Shown: piece by piece, positions 48,964 to 58,241 of the stretch
How positions within the stretch are numbered: the stretch's first letter is position 1
How the letters are laid out: each line of letters begins with the position of its first letter
Source: Candidatus Gastranaerophilales bacterium
GTDB taxonomy: Bacteria > Cyanobacteriota > Vampirovibrionia > Gastranaerophilales > Gastranaerophilaceae
Assembly: GCA_944324915.1 (NCBI GenBank)
Contig: CALUYD010000005.1
Span: forward strand, 1-64,000
Length of the DNA: 64,000 nucleotides
Direction: 5' to 3'
Notes under the pieces: model-generated
Seen by the model: only the letters and a program-made list of their open reading frames with translations
Databases searched by the model: none
What the model was told of the DNA's origin: nothing
Position numbers and translations under genes: made by a program

Positions 48964-51900
48964 ATATAATATCTAATTTACAAAAATCTCTATATTGGCA
49001 ATATTGGCATTTATTTTCGTTTTCTGTGGGTTCAAAGTTAAATCCTTGCATGTTTTTTATTGCATTTTTATATTTTTCAACAACTTCTTTAACCTCATCT
49101 TCGCTGAATTCTAGAGTTACATTTTTATTTGGTTCTTCAGGAAAAATAAATGTTGTAGATTTAATTTTTTTATTTGTTGTTTTTTCAAGTGCAAATTTAT
49201 AAAATGCCATTTGATTATAATAGTTTTCATAATCTTTGTCAGGTGCAATTGAGCTTTTTGATTTTGCTTTACCTGTTTTATAATCATAAATTATAAATTC
49301 GTCATTAATACAATCAATTCTATCAATAAAGCCTATAAATTTTATATTATCAAGCTCGAAATTAAATTGTTTTTCGACTGCATAAAGCCACTCGATTGGC
49401 GTTGTAATTAATTGATTGTAATATTTTTCAAGCGCTAAGCGTCCTCTTTGAAGATGTATTTCTTTTTGCTCAATTGATGACATAGGAAGTTTTTTAAGTT
49501 CAGAGTTAAATTTTTCAATAACATCATCTTTATTAGGATAGTTTTTGTTTTTAATAGCATAATTAATTGCATATTCAAGAGCACTATGTATAGCACTTCC
49601 ATAGCTTAGAGCGTTAGGGTTTAAATCTTTTGCGCTAAGCTCTAAAATTTTATCGTATAAATATTGTCTTGGACAATTTAGATAAGTATTCAGTGCAGTA
49701 GCTGAATATGCGCGATTGTTTAGCATTGCGGTTATAAAATTATTGAAATCTTTTTTATAATCATAATCTTTTTTAACGATTGTTTTTTTAATATCTTGCC
49801 AAAATTCTTCAATAGTTAATGTTGGCATTTCTTTAATTTCTAAAAGATTTTGAATTTTGGTTATAAAACAAGAAGGAGTTTTATCAATCGGATAAGATAA
49901 ATAAAGCCCATGACGAGCTCTTGTCATACCTACATACATTACTTTTATATTTTGTGATATTTTTTCTTCTTTTAGCTCGTCCTCATTTTTATATTCATCA
50001 GGATTAAGCGGAATTGCTGATTTTATAGAGTTTCTGTTTTTTTCCCACTTTGTATCTGTTAATGTCGGCATAAAAACAAAATCGTATTCTTTACCTTTTG
50101 AGCTATGGTAAGTTGATAATTGTATAGCGTTTAGTGGCATTGGGGCTTTATCTGTTTTAATTTCAATTTCATCTGCGATTGAAATATCTAAATATTCTAT
50201 AAAATCTTCAAGCGAGGTAGTTTTATAAATTTCGCTATAATCAAGCGCTTCATCTATAAATTTTTTAATCCCTGCAATGTTTTCTGTTTTATTTATTTCG
50301 CAATTTAAGTAATAGTCAAAAATTCCTGTTTTAGCGCCTGCTTCAAGGATAATATTTTTTAAATTTTCGCTATTTTTATATTCTTTTAAATATTTAAAAG
50401 TTTTGATAAAATTTTCTATTTTTTCTTTTTCAACAAATTCTTCTTTTATTTCTTCTATGCAATCTATTATTGATTTATGGTTAGTTTTTTGTTGAAAAAT
50501 AAGCTCAAAATCTTTAGGATTTATTGAAAAAGGCTTATTTAAAAGTAATTTAGTAAGTTTATCAGAATATAAATCAATATTACACAAGGCTTTTAAATAA
50601 TAATATAAAACTAATGATGATTTAATCTCAAAAATGCTTTTTCCTTCTTTTAGTTCTGATAAAATATTTCTTTCTTTAAGCATTTGAGAAAAAGTTTCCA
50701 ATTCTTTATTAGAGCGAGTTAAAATTGCAATTTCAGAAAGATTTTTATTGCCGTCTTTATCCTTGGGGCAATCGGGCGAATTTATAATTTCTTCTATTTT
50801 ATTAATTATTTCATTGTATTCTTGTAAAATATTTTGGTATTTTGTTAATTCAACTTTTTTTTCTTTTGCTTTTATTTTTTCATTTTTTGCAATTAAATCT
50901 TTATTTATATTGTATTTTTCAAATTTTGGGTTTATTTCTAATCTTTTATCGTCTTGTTTTGTAAGCTCTCTTGAAATATCGAGAATGCTTTGTGTAGAGC
51001 GCATATTTTCGTTTAGGCAGATAACTTTTGTATCAGCAAAATTTGTTAAATATTTTTCAATAGTATCTAGTTTTGCGCCTTGAAACGAATATACAATTTG
51101 ATCATCATCACCTACAACAAAAATATTTTCACAATTTGATGATAAATGGAAAACTATTTCATTTTGAGATTTGTTTGTATCTTGATATTCATCAACCAAA
51201 ACAAATTCAAATTGCTTTGCAATTTCTTCAAGAAAAATCGGACTTGTTTCAAACTTATCTAAAACCAATGAAATCATATCGTTAAAATCAATAAAATGAT
51301 ATTTTTCCATTTTTGATTGATAAAATTCATATAAATCCCATAATTCTTTTATCTTTTGGATGTTTTCTTCAAATTCAAGAACTTTTTTTTCATCGGTTAT
51401 GGTTTTGTAATTGCCTTTTGCGTGTTTTTCTTCAATTTTTTCTTTTAGTTTATTTAGTTTTGGATACCAATCCTCGTTATATTTTAGATTGTATTCAAAT
51501 TCTTCTTTTGTTAATCTGTTTCTTTTTATCTCATTGATTTTTCTTAAAATATCTTCTATACAGGCATAGGGGTCGTTTTTGCTGTTTTTTAAATATTTTG
51601 GCTTAAATTCATCAATACATTCTTTTAATAAAGCTCTTGAGGTTGTATCTTTGATAATTTTAATATTATCTGATAAATCAAAATAATGGCCGTATTGTTC
51701 GATTAAATTTAAACAGAAGCTGTGATATGTATAAATATTTATATCATTGATATTTTTAATTTCATTATTAAGTCTTTCTTTCATTTCTTTTGCTGCGGTG
51801 TCAGAAAAAGTAAGACATAGGATTTTTTTAGCATCTATATTGTTATTTAGTATATTTTTAATTCTTTGAATGATAGTATATGTTTTGCCTGTTCCGGGTC

Positions 51901-51985
51901 CTGCAAGCACTAAATATTTTCCATAGATATTATTAATACATTCTTGTTGCTTTTGGTTGGGTGTTTTTTCTTTTAGTTCTGTCAT
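48962..51985 (-). CDS. UvrD-type helicase fused to a PD-(D/E)XK nuclease with Fe-S cysteines
   Basis: 1007 residues from the ATG at 51985, which has AAGGA upstream; a TTG at 52012 would add 9. The helicase has Walker A LAGPGTGKT (about 27-35), Walker B VDEYQDTN, motif III GDDDQIVYSFQGA and motif VI YVGMTRARHGLYLS. The C-terminal 260 residues form a Cas4/AddB-like nuclease: ALNTYLNCPRQYLYDKI, GFIDRID, IYDYKTGK, and CQYCQYRDFC, so four Cys could bind a 4Fe-4S cluster. It likely processes DNA ends for recombination. Confidence 0.9.
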   Translation of the reverse strand: MTELKEKTPNQKQQECINNIYGKYLVLAGPGTGKTYTIIQRIKNILNNNIDAKKILCLTFSDTAAKEMKERLNNEIKNINDINIYTYHSFCLNLIEQYGHYFDLSDNIKIIKDTTSRALLKECIDEFKPKYLKNSKNDPYACIEDILRKINEIKRNRLTKEEFEYNLKYNEDWYPKLNKLKEKIEEKHAKGNYKTITDEKKVLEFEENIQKIKELWDLYEFYQSKMEKYHFIDFNDMISLVLDKFETSPIFLEEIAKQFEFVLVDEYQDTNKSQNEIVFHLSSNCENIFVVGDDDQIVYSFQGAKLDTIEKYLTNFADTKVICLNENMRSTQSILDISRELTKQDDKRLEINPKFEKYNINKDLIAKNEKIKAKEKKVELTKYQNILQEYNEIINKIEEIINSPDCPKDKDGNKNLSEIAILTRSNKELETFSQMLKERNILSELKEGKSIFEIKSSLVLYYYLKALCNIDLYSDKLTKLLLNKPFSINPKDFELIFQQKTNHKSIIDCIEEIKEEFVEKEKIENFIKTFKYLKEYKNSENLKNIILEAGAKTGIFDYYLNCEINKTENIAGIKKFIDEALDYSEIYKTTSLEDFIEYLDISIADEIEIKTDKAPMPLNAIQLSTYHSSKGKEYDFVFMPTLTDTKWEKNRNSIKSAIPLNPDEYKNEDELKEEKISQNIKVMYVGMTRARHGLYLSYPIDKTPSCFITKIQNLLEIKEMPTLTIEEFWQDIKKTIVKKDYDYKKDFNNFITAMLNNRAYSATALNTYLNCPRQYLYDKILELSAKDLNPNALSYGSAIHSALEYAINYAIKNKNYPNKDDVIEKFNSELKKLPMSSIEQKEIHLQRGRLALEKYYNQLITTPIEWLYAVEKQFNFELDNIKFIGFIDRIDCINDEFIIYDYKTGKAKSKSSIAPDKDYENYYNQMAFYKFALEKTTNKKIKSTTFIFPEEPNKNVTLEFSEDEVKEVVEKYKNAIKNMQGFNFEPTENENKCQYCQYRDFCKLDII

Positions 51986-52084
51986 TTTTAATCCTTTTTT
52001 CGGTTTTTTCAATTATACCATTTTTTATTTTCTTTTAGCCAATATGCTAATTGAAAAAATTTATAAAAGTTTAAAAATATAATT

Positions 52085-52474
52085 ATGATGAATTTGGATT
52101 GGTATAATAATTTAATTTCGCCTCCTTTAAGCCCGCCTAGCTTTATATTTGCTCCTGTTTGGACTGTTTTATATGTATTGATTTTTATTTCTTTAATAAT
52201 CTATATAAGCAAAAAAGCCCCTGATAAAGGGCTTGGTTATTTTTATTTTTCTATTCAAATGCTTTTAAATTTTCTTTGGACTTCTGTGTTTTTTGGATTT
52301 AAAAATATTTTCTTAGCGCTTGTTGTCATTGTTTTTATGAATATTTTTCTATATATGACAATTAGAAAATTTATGCTTGTTTCAAAAACGGCTTCAATTT
52401 TGTTGTTGCCATATTTTTTGTGGATATTATTTGCATGTTATTTAAATTTAGGATATTTGCTATTAAATAACTGA
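52085..52474 (+). CDS. tspO: TspO/MBR family membrane protein
   Basis: 129 residues with five helices, somewhat short for the family (about 155). The start WYNNLISPPLSPPSFIFAPVWTVLYVLIFISL matches the TspO block that ends with PVWTxLY, and LNFLWTSVFFGFKN the later block. TspO proteins bind porphyrins and cholesterol-like ligands and affect stress responses. A second ATG at 52088 is an alternative start. It abuts the convergent EF-hand gene. Confidence 0.88.
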   Translation: MMNLDWYNNLISPPLSPPSFIFAPVWTVLYVLIFISLIIYISKKAPDKGLGYFYFSIQMLLNFLWTSVFFGFKNIFLALVVIVFMNIFLYMTIRKFMLVSKTASILLLPYFLWILFACYLNLGYLLLNN

Positions 52475-53122
52475 TTATAATTGTTCTTGAGCTAAGCTAT
52501 CTAAATAGTAGCCTTTTAATTCTTCATAAGTTTCAGGTTTAATCATGTTATTTATTAAGTATGAAATAAAGTCTGATGCTTCATCAATATTGAATTTTCC
52601 ATCACCTTGGTCTTTTAGATAACCTTCTTGATTTTCATCAAGGCTGTATCTATCTAAATTTTTATAGAATGACGCCATTTCATCAGCGCTTAGGTAGCCG
52701 TTTTTATCTGAATTTCCCATACCTTCATCAATTATGGTAAATGTTAGGTCGCACATTGTAAGGATTTCAGCATAAGTTTCTTTATCAATTTCATCGCCTA
52801 AAGTTTCTGTTTGAGCTGTTACATATTCTTCAAAACTTATTTGATTATCACCATCAATGTCTGTTGCAAGTATTTCAGCTTTACCTAGTTCTTGAAGTTG
52901 AGCAGAATAATCTTCTTCGTTATTCGGGTCTTTTCCTTCCATGAAATTATATTCATAGCCGATTTTGTCAATATTATCGTAATATTCTTTATACGCATTA
53001 AAAACATCAAGTCCTGTTTGCGCTTCATTTAATTTTTGAGTAGTTTCTACAATATTTGCTTCATGAGACTTTTGCCAAGTTATCATATTGTCAAATACTT
53101 GAATGCCTGTTGTAGTAGTCAT
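52475..53122 (-). CDS. EF-hand calcium-binding protein
   Basis: 215 residues. Three EF-hand-like loops are visible: DIDGDNQISFEE (88-99), NSDKNGYLSADE (137-148) and a shortened DQGDGKFNIDE (171-181). The first two are canonical with Asp/Asn at 1, 3, 5 and Glu at 12. The N-terminal 80 residues are helical with no signal peptide. Bacterial EF-hand proteins may buffer or sense calcium. A GAGGA site precedes the ATG. Confidence 0.8.
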   Translation of the reverse strand: MTTTTGIQVFDNMITWQKSHEANIVETTQKLNEAQTGLDVFNAYKEYYDNIDKIGYEYNFMEGKDPNNEEDYSAQLQELGKAEILATDIDGDNQISFEEYVTAQTETLGDEIDKETYAEILTMCDLTFTIIDEGMGNSDKNGYLSADEMASFYKNLDRYSLDENQEGYLKDQGDGKFNIDEASDFISYLINNMIKPETYEELKGYYLDSLAQEQL

Positions 53123-53231
53123 ATTTTATCCTCGTTTTGTGCGTGTAAATTAATAAAGTATTTTTTTTGAAAGAAATTGACAATGATGTTATAAATCTTT
53201 ACAATTTATTAATAACTAAAATGAGGAAAGT

Positions 53232-54854
53232 ATGAGAGTAGTAATAATTGGTGGCGGTGCAGCTGGTGCAAGTTGTGCTACAAGATTAAGAAGATTGGAT
53301 GAAAATTGCGAAATAATTATTTTAGAGCGCACAGATGAAGTTTCTATTGCTAATTGCGCTTTACCTTATTATTGCTCAGATGTTATAGAAGATAGGGATA
53401 ATATTCTTGTATCTACTCCAATGCGCTTCAAGAATATGTTTAATATTGATGTTTATTTAAATACTGAAGTAATTGATATAAATCGCCTTGAAAAATATGT
53501 ATTAACAAATAATAATGAAAAATTTTACTATGATAAATTAGTTTTAGCGCAGGGTGCAAGTCCAATAAAACCCAATTTTATTCAGGATTTTAAAAATATT
53601 TTTACTCTAAGAACTCTTTTTGATGCGGATAAAATTAAAGATTATATTTCTAAAAATAATCCTCAAAAAGCAGTTGTCATAGGTGCTGGTTTTATTGGTG
53701 TTGAAATGGCTGAAAATCTTGTTCATCTTGGGCTTAAAACAACACTTATTGAAATGAAAGATAAAATCCTAGCACCAATTGATAATGAATTAACTTTAAT
53801 GGCTCAAAATGAAATGAGAAAAAATGGAGTTGAATTGATTTTATCAAATGGTGTAAAAAATATTAATGAATTTGAAATTGAGCTTACAAAAGGCGAAAAA
53901 ATTCAATACGATATTTTGATTTTAGCGCTTGGTGTTAAGCCTGAAATTAAGTTAGCTCAAAAAATTGGACTCGAAGTAAATATTGGAATAAAAGTTAATG
54001 ATAATATGCAAACATCTGATAATGATATTTACGCAGGTGGAGATAGTGTTGAAACGAAGAATTTTGTTTTGGATAATTATTCTTTAGCTTTATTAGCAGG
54101 ACCCGCTAACAGGCAAGGAAGAATTATAGCAGATAATATTTGCAAAATTAAATCGACTTACAAAAAGACTCAAAGTACCTCTGTTGTAAAAGTTTTTGAT
54201 TATACAGTTGCATGTTGCGGTGTTGGCGAGTTTTTGTTAAAAAAAGAAAATGTTGCATATAAAAAAATATTGATATTTAATAACTCACATGCATCATATT
54301 ATCCTAATGCGCAGATGAATTTATATGAATTGCTTTTTGATAATAATGGTAAAATTCTTGGCGCTCAAGGAATTGGAAAAGATGGCGTTGAAAAAAGAAT
54401 TGATGTAATAGCTTCAATTATGAGAAATAATGGATTGGTTCAAGATTTAATCGATAGCGAATTATGCTATGCACCTCCTTATTCATCAGCAAAAGATGCT
54501 GTGAATATTTTAGGAATGTGTGCTGATAATGTTTTAAGAGGGTATTTAAAACCTATTTATTTAGATGACATAAAAGACTCTTATTTAATTGATGTAAGAC
54601 CTTTTGAAATGTATAAGACGGGTTCTGTTGAGGGAGCTATAAATATTCCTCTTGCTCAACTAAGGGCTAAATTAAATCAAATTCCAAAAGATAAAAAAAT
54701 AGTTGTATTTTGCGAAACAGGATACACAAGTTATTTAGCTTCAAGAATTTTGTTACAGAATGGATTTTGCGAAGTTTATTCTCTTATGGCAGGCATGAAG
54801 TTATATAGAGAAATGTTTTATGACTTCAACAATAAGAAAGAAAGTTTTGCTTAA
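53232..54854 (+). CDS. CoA-disulfide reductase with C-terminal rhodanese domain
   Basis: 540 residues. The FAD-binding start RVVIIGGGAAGASCATRLRR and the active-site Cys42 in ANCALPYY are those of single-Cys CoA-disulfide reductases/NADH oxidases; the NAD-binding GAGFIGVEMAENL and the second FAD block YAGGDSVE follow. Residues about 455-535 form a rhodanese domain with the catalytic Cys in VVFCETGYTS. Family members reduce CoA disulfides or persulfides with NAD(P)H. A GAGGAAAG site precedes the ATG. Confidence 0.9.
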   Translation: MRVVIIGGGAAGASCATRLRRLDENCEIIILERTDEVSIANCALPYYCSDVIEDRDNILVSTPMRFKNMFNIDVYLNTEVIDINRLEKYVLTNNNEKFYYDKLVLAQGASPIKPNFIQDFKNIFTLRTLFDADKIKDYISKNNPQKAVVIGAGFIGVEMAENLVHLGLKTTLIEMKDKILAPIDNELTLMAQNEMRKNGVELILSNGVKNINEFEIELTKGEKIQYDILILALGVKPEIKLAQKIGLEVNIGIKVNDNMQTSDNDIYAGGDSVETKNFVLDNYSLALLAGPANRQGRIIADNICKIKSTYKKTQSTSVVKVFDYTVACCGVGEFLLKKENVAYKKILIFNNSHASYYPNAQMNLYELLFDNNGKILGAQGIGKDGVEKRIDVIASIMRNNGLVQDLIDSELCYAPPYSSAKDAVNILGMCADNVLRGYLKPIYLDDIKDSYLIDVRPFEMYKTGSVEGAINIPLAQLRAKLNQIPKDKKIVVFCETGYTSYLASRILLQNGFCEVYSLMAGMKLYREMFYDFNNKKESFA

Positions 54855-54884
54855 TTTTATGGTTTTATTGTAGACAATTTTAAT

Positions 54885-55817
54885 TTATTTTTCTTCTTTG
54901 AATATTATCATTGCGGCAAGCCCAAGAATGATTGAGCCTACAAAAACTTCTGTTGGAAACATCGGCACTAAATTTTTATCTAGTATCATTGGAATTAACA
55001 AAATTGCGCCTGCGGGAGGAAAATTAATTTTTATTTTATTTAAAGTTATAAATAATATAATGCAAGAAATTGCAGTACAAATTGATAGAGGGTAATTTAA
55101 GTAAATATTAAAGAATAATCTTATTGAACTTCCGATAAATGCACTAAAGGTCATTAAGGCTATTATGTATAGAGGTTTTTTTCTTGCAGGGCTTTTTGGG
55201 TTGGACAATTCGCTAAACATTACTATTAATGGCGGAGCTAGGAAATATATTTGGTGTGTTTTAAATGGAATTAAAGCTATTAATGAGAATACAGCTAATA
55301 ATTTTAGCCATTTTATTGTTTGTGTTTTTAAATTAAAATCGCAGGGTGTAAATTTGTTTATTGGTTTAAGATGATTTTTTTCCATTATCCATTGTGCAAA
55401 TATTATTATTAATGCCATAATCATGACCGCTAAAGGGTAGATATAGCTTGTTGTTTTTAGGTAAACAGGTAAAATGCAAGCAGAAATAATAGGTATAAAA
55501 TTAGATTTGCAAAGAGTTAATATAAATCCACAAAAAGCAAAAGATAAGCAAACTTGTATAATTAATGGAAATGGGCAAAATTTAACAATTAAGACACCAA
55601 AAAGTGCTGCAAGTGTCATTAGTATAAAAATTCTTCTTTTGTTTACCCTCCAAGGCTGTTGTTCTGAAATCCAAGCGCCTATTGTTAGTGCGCAAATTTC
55701 AGGGAATATGATCTCTTTTTCTCCACTGAGCTCTGCAAGCCACACCATTGAAATTGCCATTAAAATTCCAAATAAATATCTTTCGGTTCTTATTGTTTTT
55801 AATAATTTAGCTTTCAT
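54885..55817 (-). CDS. HPP-like integral membrane protein
   Basis: 310 residues, about ten helices. The C-terminal half matches the pattern of the HPP family: PPLIVMFSELSNPKSPARKKPLYIIA... and NFPPAGAILLIPMI, where HPPAGATA is usual. The N-terminal half (FPEICALTIGAWI) may be a diverged repeat of it. The role is unknown; one cyanobacterial HPP protein transports nitrite, which is only a hint. Confidence 0.65.
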   Translation of the reverse strand: MKAKLLKTIRTERYLFGILMAISMVWLAELSGEKEIIFPEICALTIGAWISEQQPWRVNKRRIFILMTLAALFGVLIVKFCPFPLIIQVCLSFAFCGFILTLCKSNFIPIISACILPVYLKTTSYIYPLAVMIMALIIIFAQWIMEKNHLKPINKFTPCDFNLKTQTIKWLKLLAVFSLIALIPFKTHQIYFLAPPLIVMFSELSNPKSPARKKPLYIIALMTFSAFIGSSIRLFFNIYLNYPLSICTAISCIILFITLNKIKINFPPAGAILLIPMILDKNLVPMFPTEVFVGSIILGLAAMIIFKEEK

Positions 55818-55867
55818 TGTTTTTGATTTTAAAAAATTGATTTATATTAGTAGAATAAAAATGTATA

Positions 55868-55895
55868 AAAAAAGAGCCTTTCAAAGGCTCTTTTT
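55868..55895 (-). terminator. Terminator of the tRNA-Ala gene
   Basis: AAAAAAGAGCCT pairs with AGGCTCTTTTT around a TTCAA loop. The minus-strand T-run directly follows the encoded CCA end of the tRNA. Confidence 0.78.
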
Positions 55896-55896
55896 A

Positions 55897-55972
55897 TGGT
55901 GGAGGTTAGGAGATTCGAACTCCTGACCCCCTGCGTGCAAAGCAGGTGCTCTACCAGCTGAGCTAAACCCCC
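55897..55972 (-). tRNA. tRNA-Ala (anticodon TGC), CCA encoded
   Basis: 76 nt. The acceptor stem GGGGGTT pairs with AACCTCC (one G-U), then A and encoded CCA. The D-arm (AGCTCAGCTGGTAGAGC), the anticodon stem CTGC/GCAG with loop TTTGCAC, and the T-arm GTTCGAATC are canonical. The anticodon TGC reads alanine codons. Confidence 0.97.
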
Positions 55973-56001
55973 ATGAGGTCTTGTCCCTTAGGACAATTAT
56001 G

Positions 56002-56030
56002 ATATTAAATTAAACAAAAAAAATAATCAA
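56002..56030 (-). promoter_or_regulatory. Sigma-70 promoter of tRNA-Ala
   Basis: On the minus strand TTGATT (56030-56025), 17-nt spacer, TAATAT (56007-56002). A small hairpin TTGTCC-TAAG-GGACAA (55996-55981) lies in the 5' leader before the mature tRNA. Confidence 0.65.
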
Positions 56031-56047
56031 GTCTTTTTTTAAAATTA

Positions 56048-56056
56048 TGTTAATAT
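56048..56056 (+). promoter_or_regulatory. Extended -10 of the GT2 gene, leaderless
   Basis: TGT-TAATAT ends 6 nt before the ATG at 56063; no Shine-Dalgarno. Confidence 0.5.
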
Positions 56057-56062
56057 AATTTT

Positions 56063-57019
56063 ATGACCAATGAAAATAAGTTATTAAAACAACCTAAAGT
56101 ATCTTTAATTATAACTTTTTACAATCTTTGCGAATATATTAATGACTGCGTTTTATCCATATTAAATCAAACTTATCAAAATTTTGAAATAATAATTGTT
56201 GATGACAATTCAAATAATGAAAATGCTGAGATTTTAAAACAATTCAAAAATGAAAAAATTAAAATTATTCATTTAAATGAAAATAAAGGGCAATTATTGG
56301 CGTTTTATGAAGGTTTAGCGTATGCAGAAGGTGAATTTATCTGTATGATTGATGCTGATGATATATTGCTTCCAAATTATCTAAAAACTTTGCTTTTAGC
56401 ACATTTAAATAATAATTTTGCTTTAATTAGCTGTGGATTTGGCGAGATAAATGAAAAAAATGAAATTACTTCTTTTTCAAACAATAAAACTAAAAAAATG
56501 ATAAAATATGATGAAATTGAAAATTTATTCAATAAAAATGATTACTTTGAACTTGTTGAAGTTAAAGCCCCCTTTGGTTTATGGAGTTGGAATACATCGA
56601 CATCGGCAATGTTTAGAAAAAGCGCTCTAGATATTTTAAAATTTTATCCTGATAAAGCATATTGGAAAACGGGAGCAGATAAGGTTATTTTTTCTCTTTT
56701 GCATTTAATTGGAGGCTCTGCGAATATTTCAAGTATAAATTATTTATATAGACACCATAATAAAAATAACTCGCAAACATCCTTATGTACAGGGAATAAA
56801 AAATTTTTAGGTGAAAATTACGTAAATAAAATAATCGCTTGGAATAAAAAAATTAGAATTGATACACTAAAAATGTTTTTAAATAATAAAAATGAATTAA
56901 TTGAAAAATTTAATAAAATTAACTATTTTAAAATGTTATATAGAGTAATTTTTTGCATAAATATAAAAGTATGCGCAAAAATTATAAAAACTTTTGCGCA
57001 TAAATTAATTTGTTTTTAA
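56063..57019 (+). CDS. Family 2 glycosyltransferase
   Basis: 318 residues. The GT-A fold shows VSLIITFYNLCEYINDCVLSILNQTYQNFEIIIVDDNS (13-50) and the metal-binding DADD (97-100) in CMIDADDILLPNYL. The acceptor-side block SWNTSTSAMFRKSALD follows. Donor and acceptor are unknown; no partner genes are adjacent. The end of the gene carries an 11-bp inverted repeat (56970-57002) that may terminate transcription. Confidence 0.87.
   Translation: MTNENKLLKQPKVSLIITFYNLCEYINDCVLSILNQTYQNFEIIIVDDNSNNENAEILKQFKNEKIKIIHLNENKGQLLAFYEGLAYAEGEFICMIDADDILLPNYLKTLLLAHLNNNFALISCGFGEINEKNEITSFSNNKTKKMIKYDEIENLFNKNDYFELVEVKAPFGLWSWNTSTSAMFRKSALDILKFYPDKAYWKTGADKVIFSLLHLIGGSANISSINYLYRHHNKNNSQTSLCTGNKKFLGENYVNKIIAWNKKIRIDTLKMFLNNKNELIEKFNKINYFKMLYRVIFCINIKVCAKIIKTFAHKLICF
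56970..57002 (+). terminator. Possible terminator embedded in the 3' end of the GT2 gene
   Basis: TATGCGCAAAA (56970-56980) and TTTTGCGCATA (56992-57002) form a perfect 11-bp stem inside the last codons. A T-rich stretch follows only after several A residues, so the termination role is uncertain. Confidence 0.4.
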
Positions 57020-57028
57020 TAACACAAT

Positions 57029-57229
57029 CTAAGCTATCACATCAAGTTTTTGTCCGCTACCTTGCATAGGAACTTGATTATTCTTTGCGGTGGGCAGATT
57101 TTGCACAATGTGATTTTGATTTTGTGCTATTTGCGAATTTTGAGCCAGCTTTGAATCGTAAGCATCTCTAGGATTTTTAGATTCATTAGCCTTAAATGAT
57201 AAAGATGTTTGAGATAATCTTGAAATCAT
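57029..57229 (-). CDS. Small protein with Ser-Phe leader, unknown function
   Basis: 66 residues from the ATG at 57229, 6 nt after AAGGAG; a longer frame to 57250 lacks this. MISRLSQTSLSFKANESKNP contains the Ser-Phe leader with little after it, so the leader is nearly a third of the protein. The rest is Gln/Asn-rich and probably unstructured (QNQNHIVQNLPTAKNNQVP). No family recognised. Confidence 0.6.
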   Translation of the reverse strand: MISRLSQTSLSFKANESKNPRDAYDSKLAQNSQIAQNQNHIVQNLPTAKNNQVPMQGSGQKLDVIA

Positions 57230-57337
57230 TATTTTCTCCTTACAACACAATTTTACAAAACACCTGCAAAATATTTTTTGCCATGAACTTATTCATTATA
57301 ACACATGCTATATTTTGTGTAAAATCAATCTTTAGGA

Positions 57338-58168
57338 TTAAATTTTAGAATCAATTATAAAACTTTTAAAGTCTTCTTTTATAAAACCTAGTTTTTCTTC
57401 AATATATTTAAATCCTTCAGAAATAACTTCCACAATAGGATTATCTTCTATTGCCTTCTTAACCTTAATAGCGCCCTTTTTGCTATTTGTTTTTAAAAAT
57501 TTTAAACCGCTTTGAGTTTGAGCAAATTTTGTAGTTTCTTTTACTTCTTTAGTATCTGTATTTATTTCAAAAGTATTAAAACATCTTTTTAAAATAGTTT
57601 TATCATTTTTGCTTTTGCGTGTCGTACTTCTATATAATCTTTGAATTGGCGAATTATCGTATCTTTCTACGCTTCTTTTTACAATTATCTCATCACCATT
57701 ATCTACTATGGTTTCATGAAAAAGTTTTCTAAATAATTCATTTCCGTCTTTATCAAATTTTTTACTTTGTACTAATTTGCCATCTACATAGGTAAGTTCA
57801 AAATAATCTTTCCCATGGGATTTTATTTCACTAATTGGTGTTTTCTGCGCTTTTGCATTTTCCATTAAATCAGCTATTTTTGATTGCAAACTTTCAATTT
57901 GTTCTTTTAATTGTTTTATTATTGCGTCGTCTGTCGTATTTTTTGTTTTTGATTTAGTTAACCCATATAAAACGCTCAAAATCAATGCAGCCGCAATGCC
58001 TATTATAGTTAATCCTTTTGTATTTATTTTCTTTTGTTCTTCTTGAGGTTTATTTGTATTTGGGGCAGGTTGCGTAATACTTTTTTCAAGATTAATATTT
58101 TCTTGTGCTTTTTTAATAGTCGAATTTAAATATCCGAGATTTGCATTGCTTAAAGCCACTTTTTCCAT
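57338..58168 (-). CDS. Single-pass membrane protein of unknown function
   Basis: 276 residues. Residues 1-50 are hydrophilic and Gln/Asn/Pro-rich, a membrane helix lies at about 51-69 (GLTIIGIAAALILSVLYGL), a coiled coil follows (about 80-108, IIKQLKEQIESLQSKIADLMEN), and the outer domain contains a beta motif YFELTYVDGKLVQSKKFDKDGNELFRK like MORN/toxin_YwqK-type repeats. That last comparison is weak. AAAGGG precedes the ATG. Confidence 0.6.
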   Translation of the reverse strand: MEKVALSNANLGYLNSTIKKAQENINLEKSITQPAPNTNKPQEEQKKINTKGLTIIGIAAALILSVLYGLTKSKTKNTTDDAIIKQLKEQIESLQSKIADLMENAKAQKTPISEIKSHGKDYFELTYVDGKLVQSKKFDKDGNELFRKLFHETIVDNGDEIIVKRSVERYDNSPIQRLYRSTTRKSKNDKTILKRCFNTFEINTDTKEVKETTKFAQTQSGLKFLKTNSKKGAIKVKKAIEDNPIVEVISEGFKYIEEKLGFIKEDFKSFIIDSKI

Positions 58169-58241
58169 TTATAACCCTTTCGTTAGCGTTATTTTTTAAA
58201 GGATTATAAACAAAAAAATTGAACATTAACTTAATAAAAAT

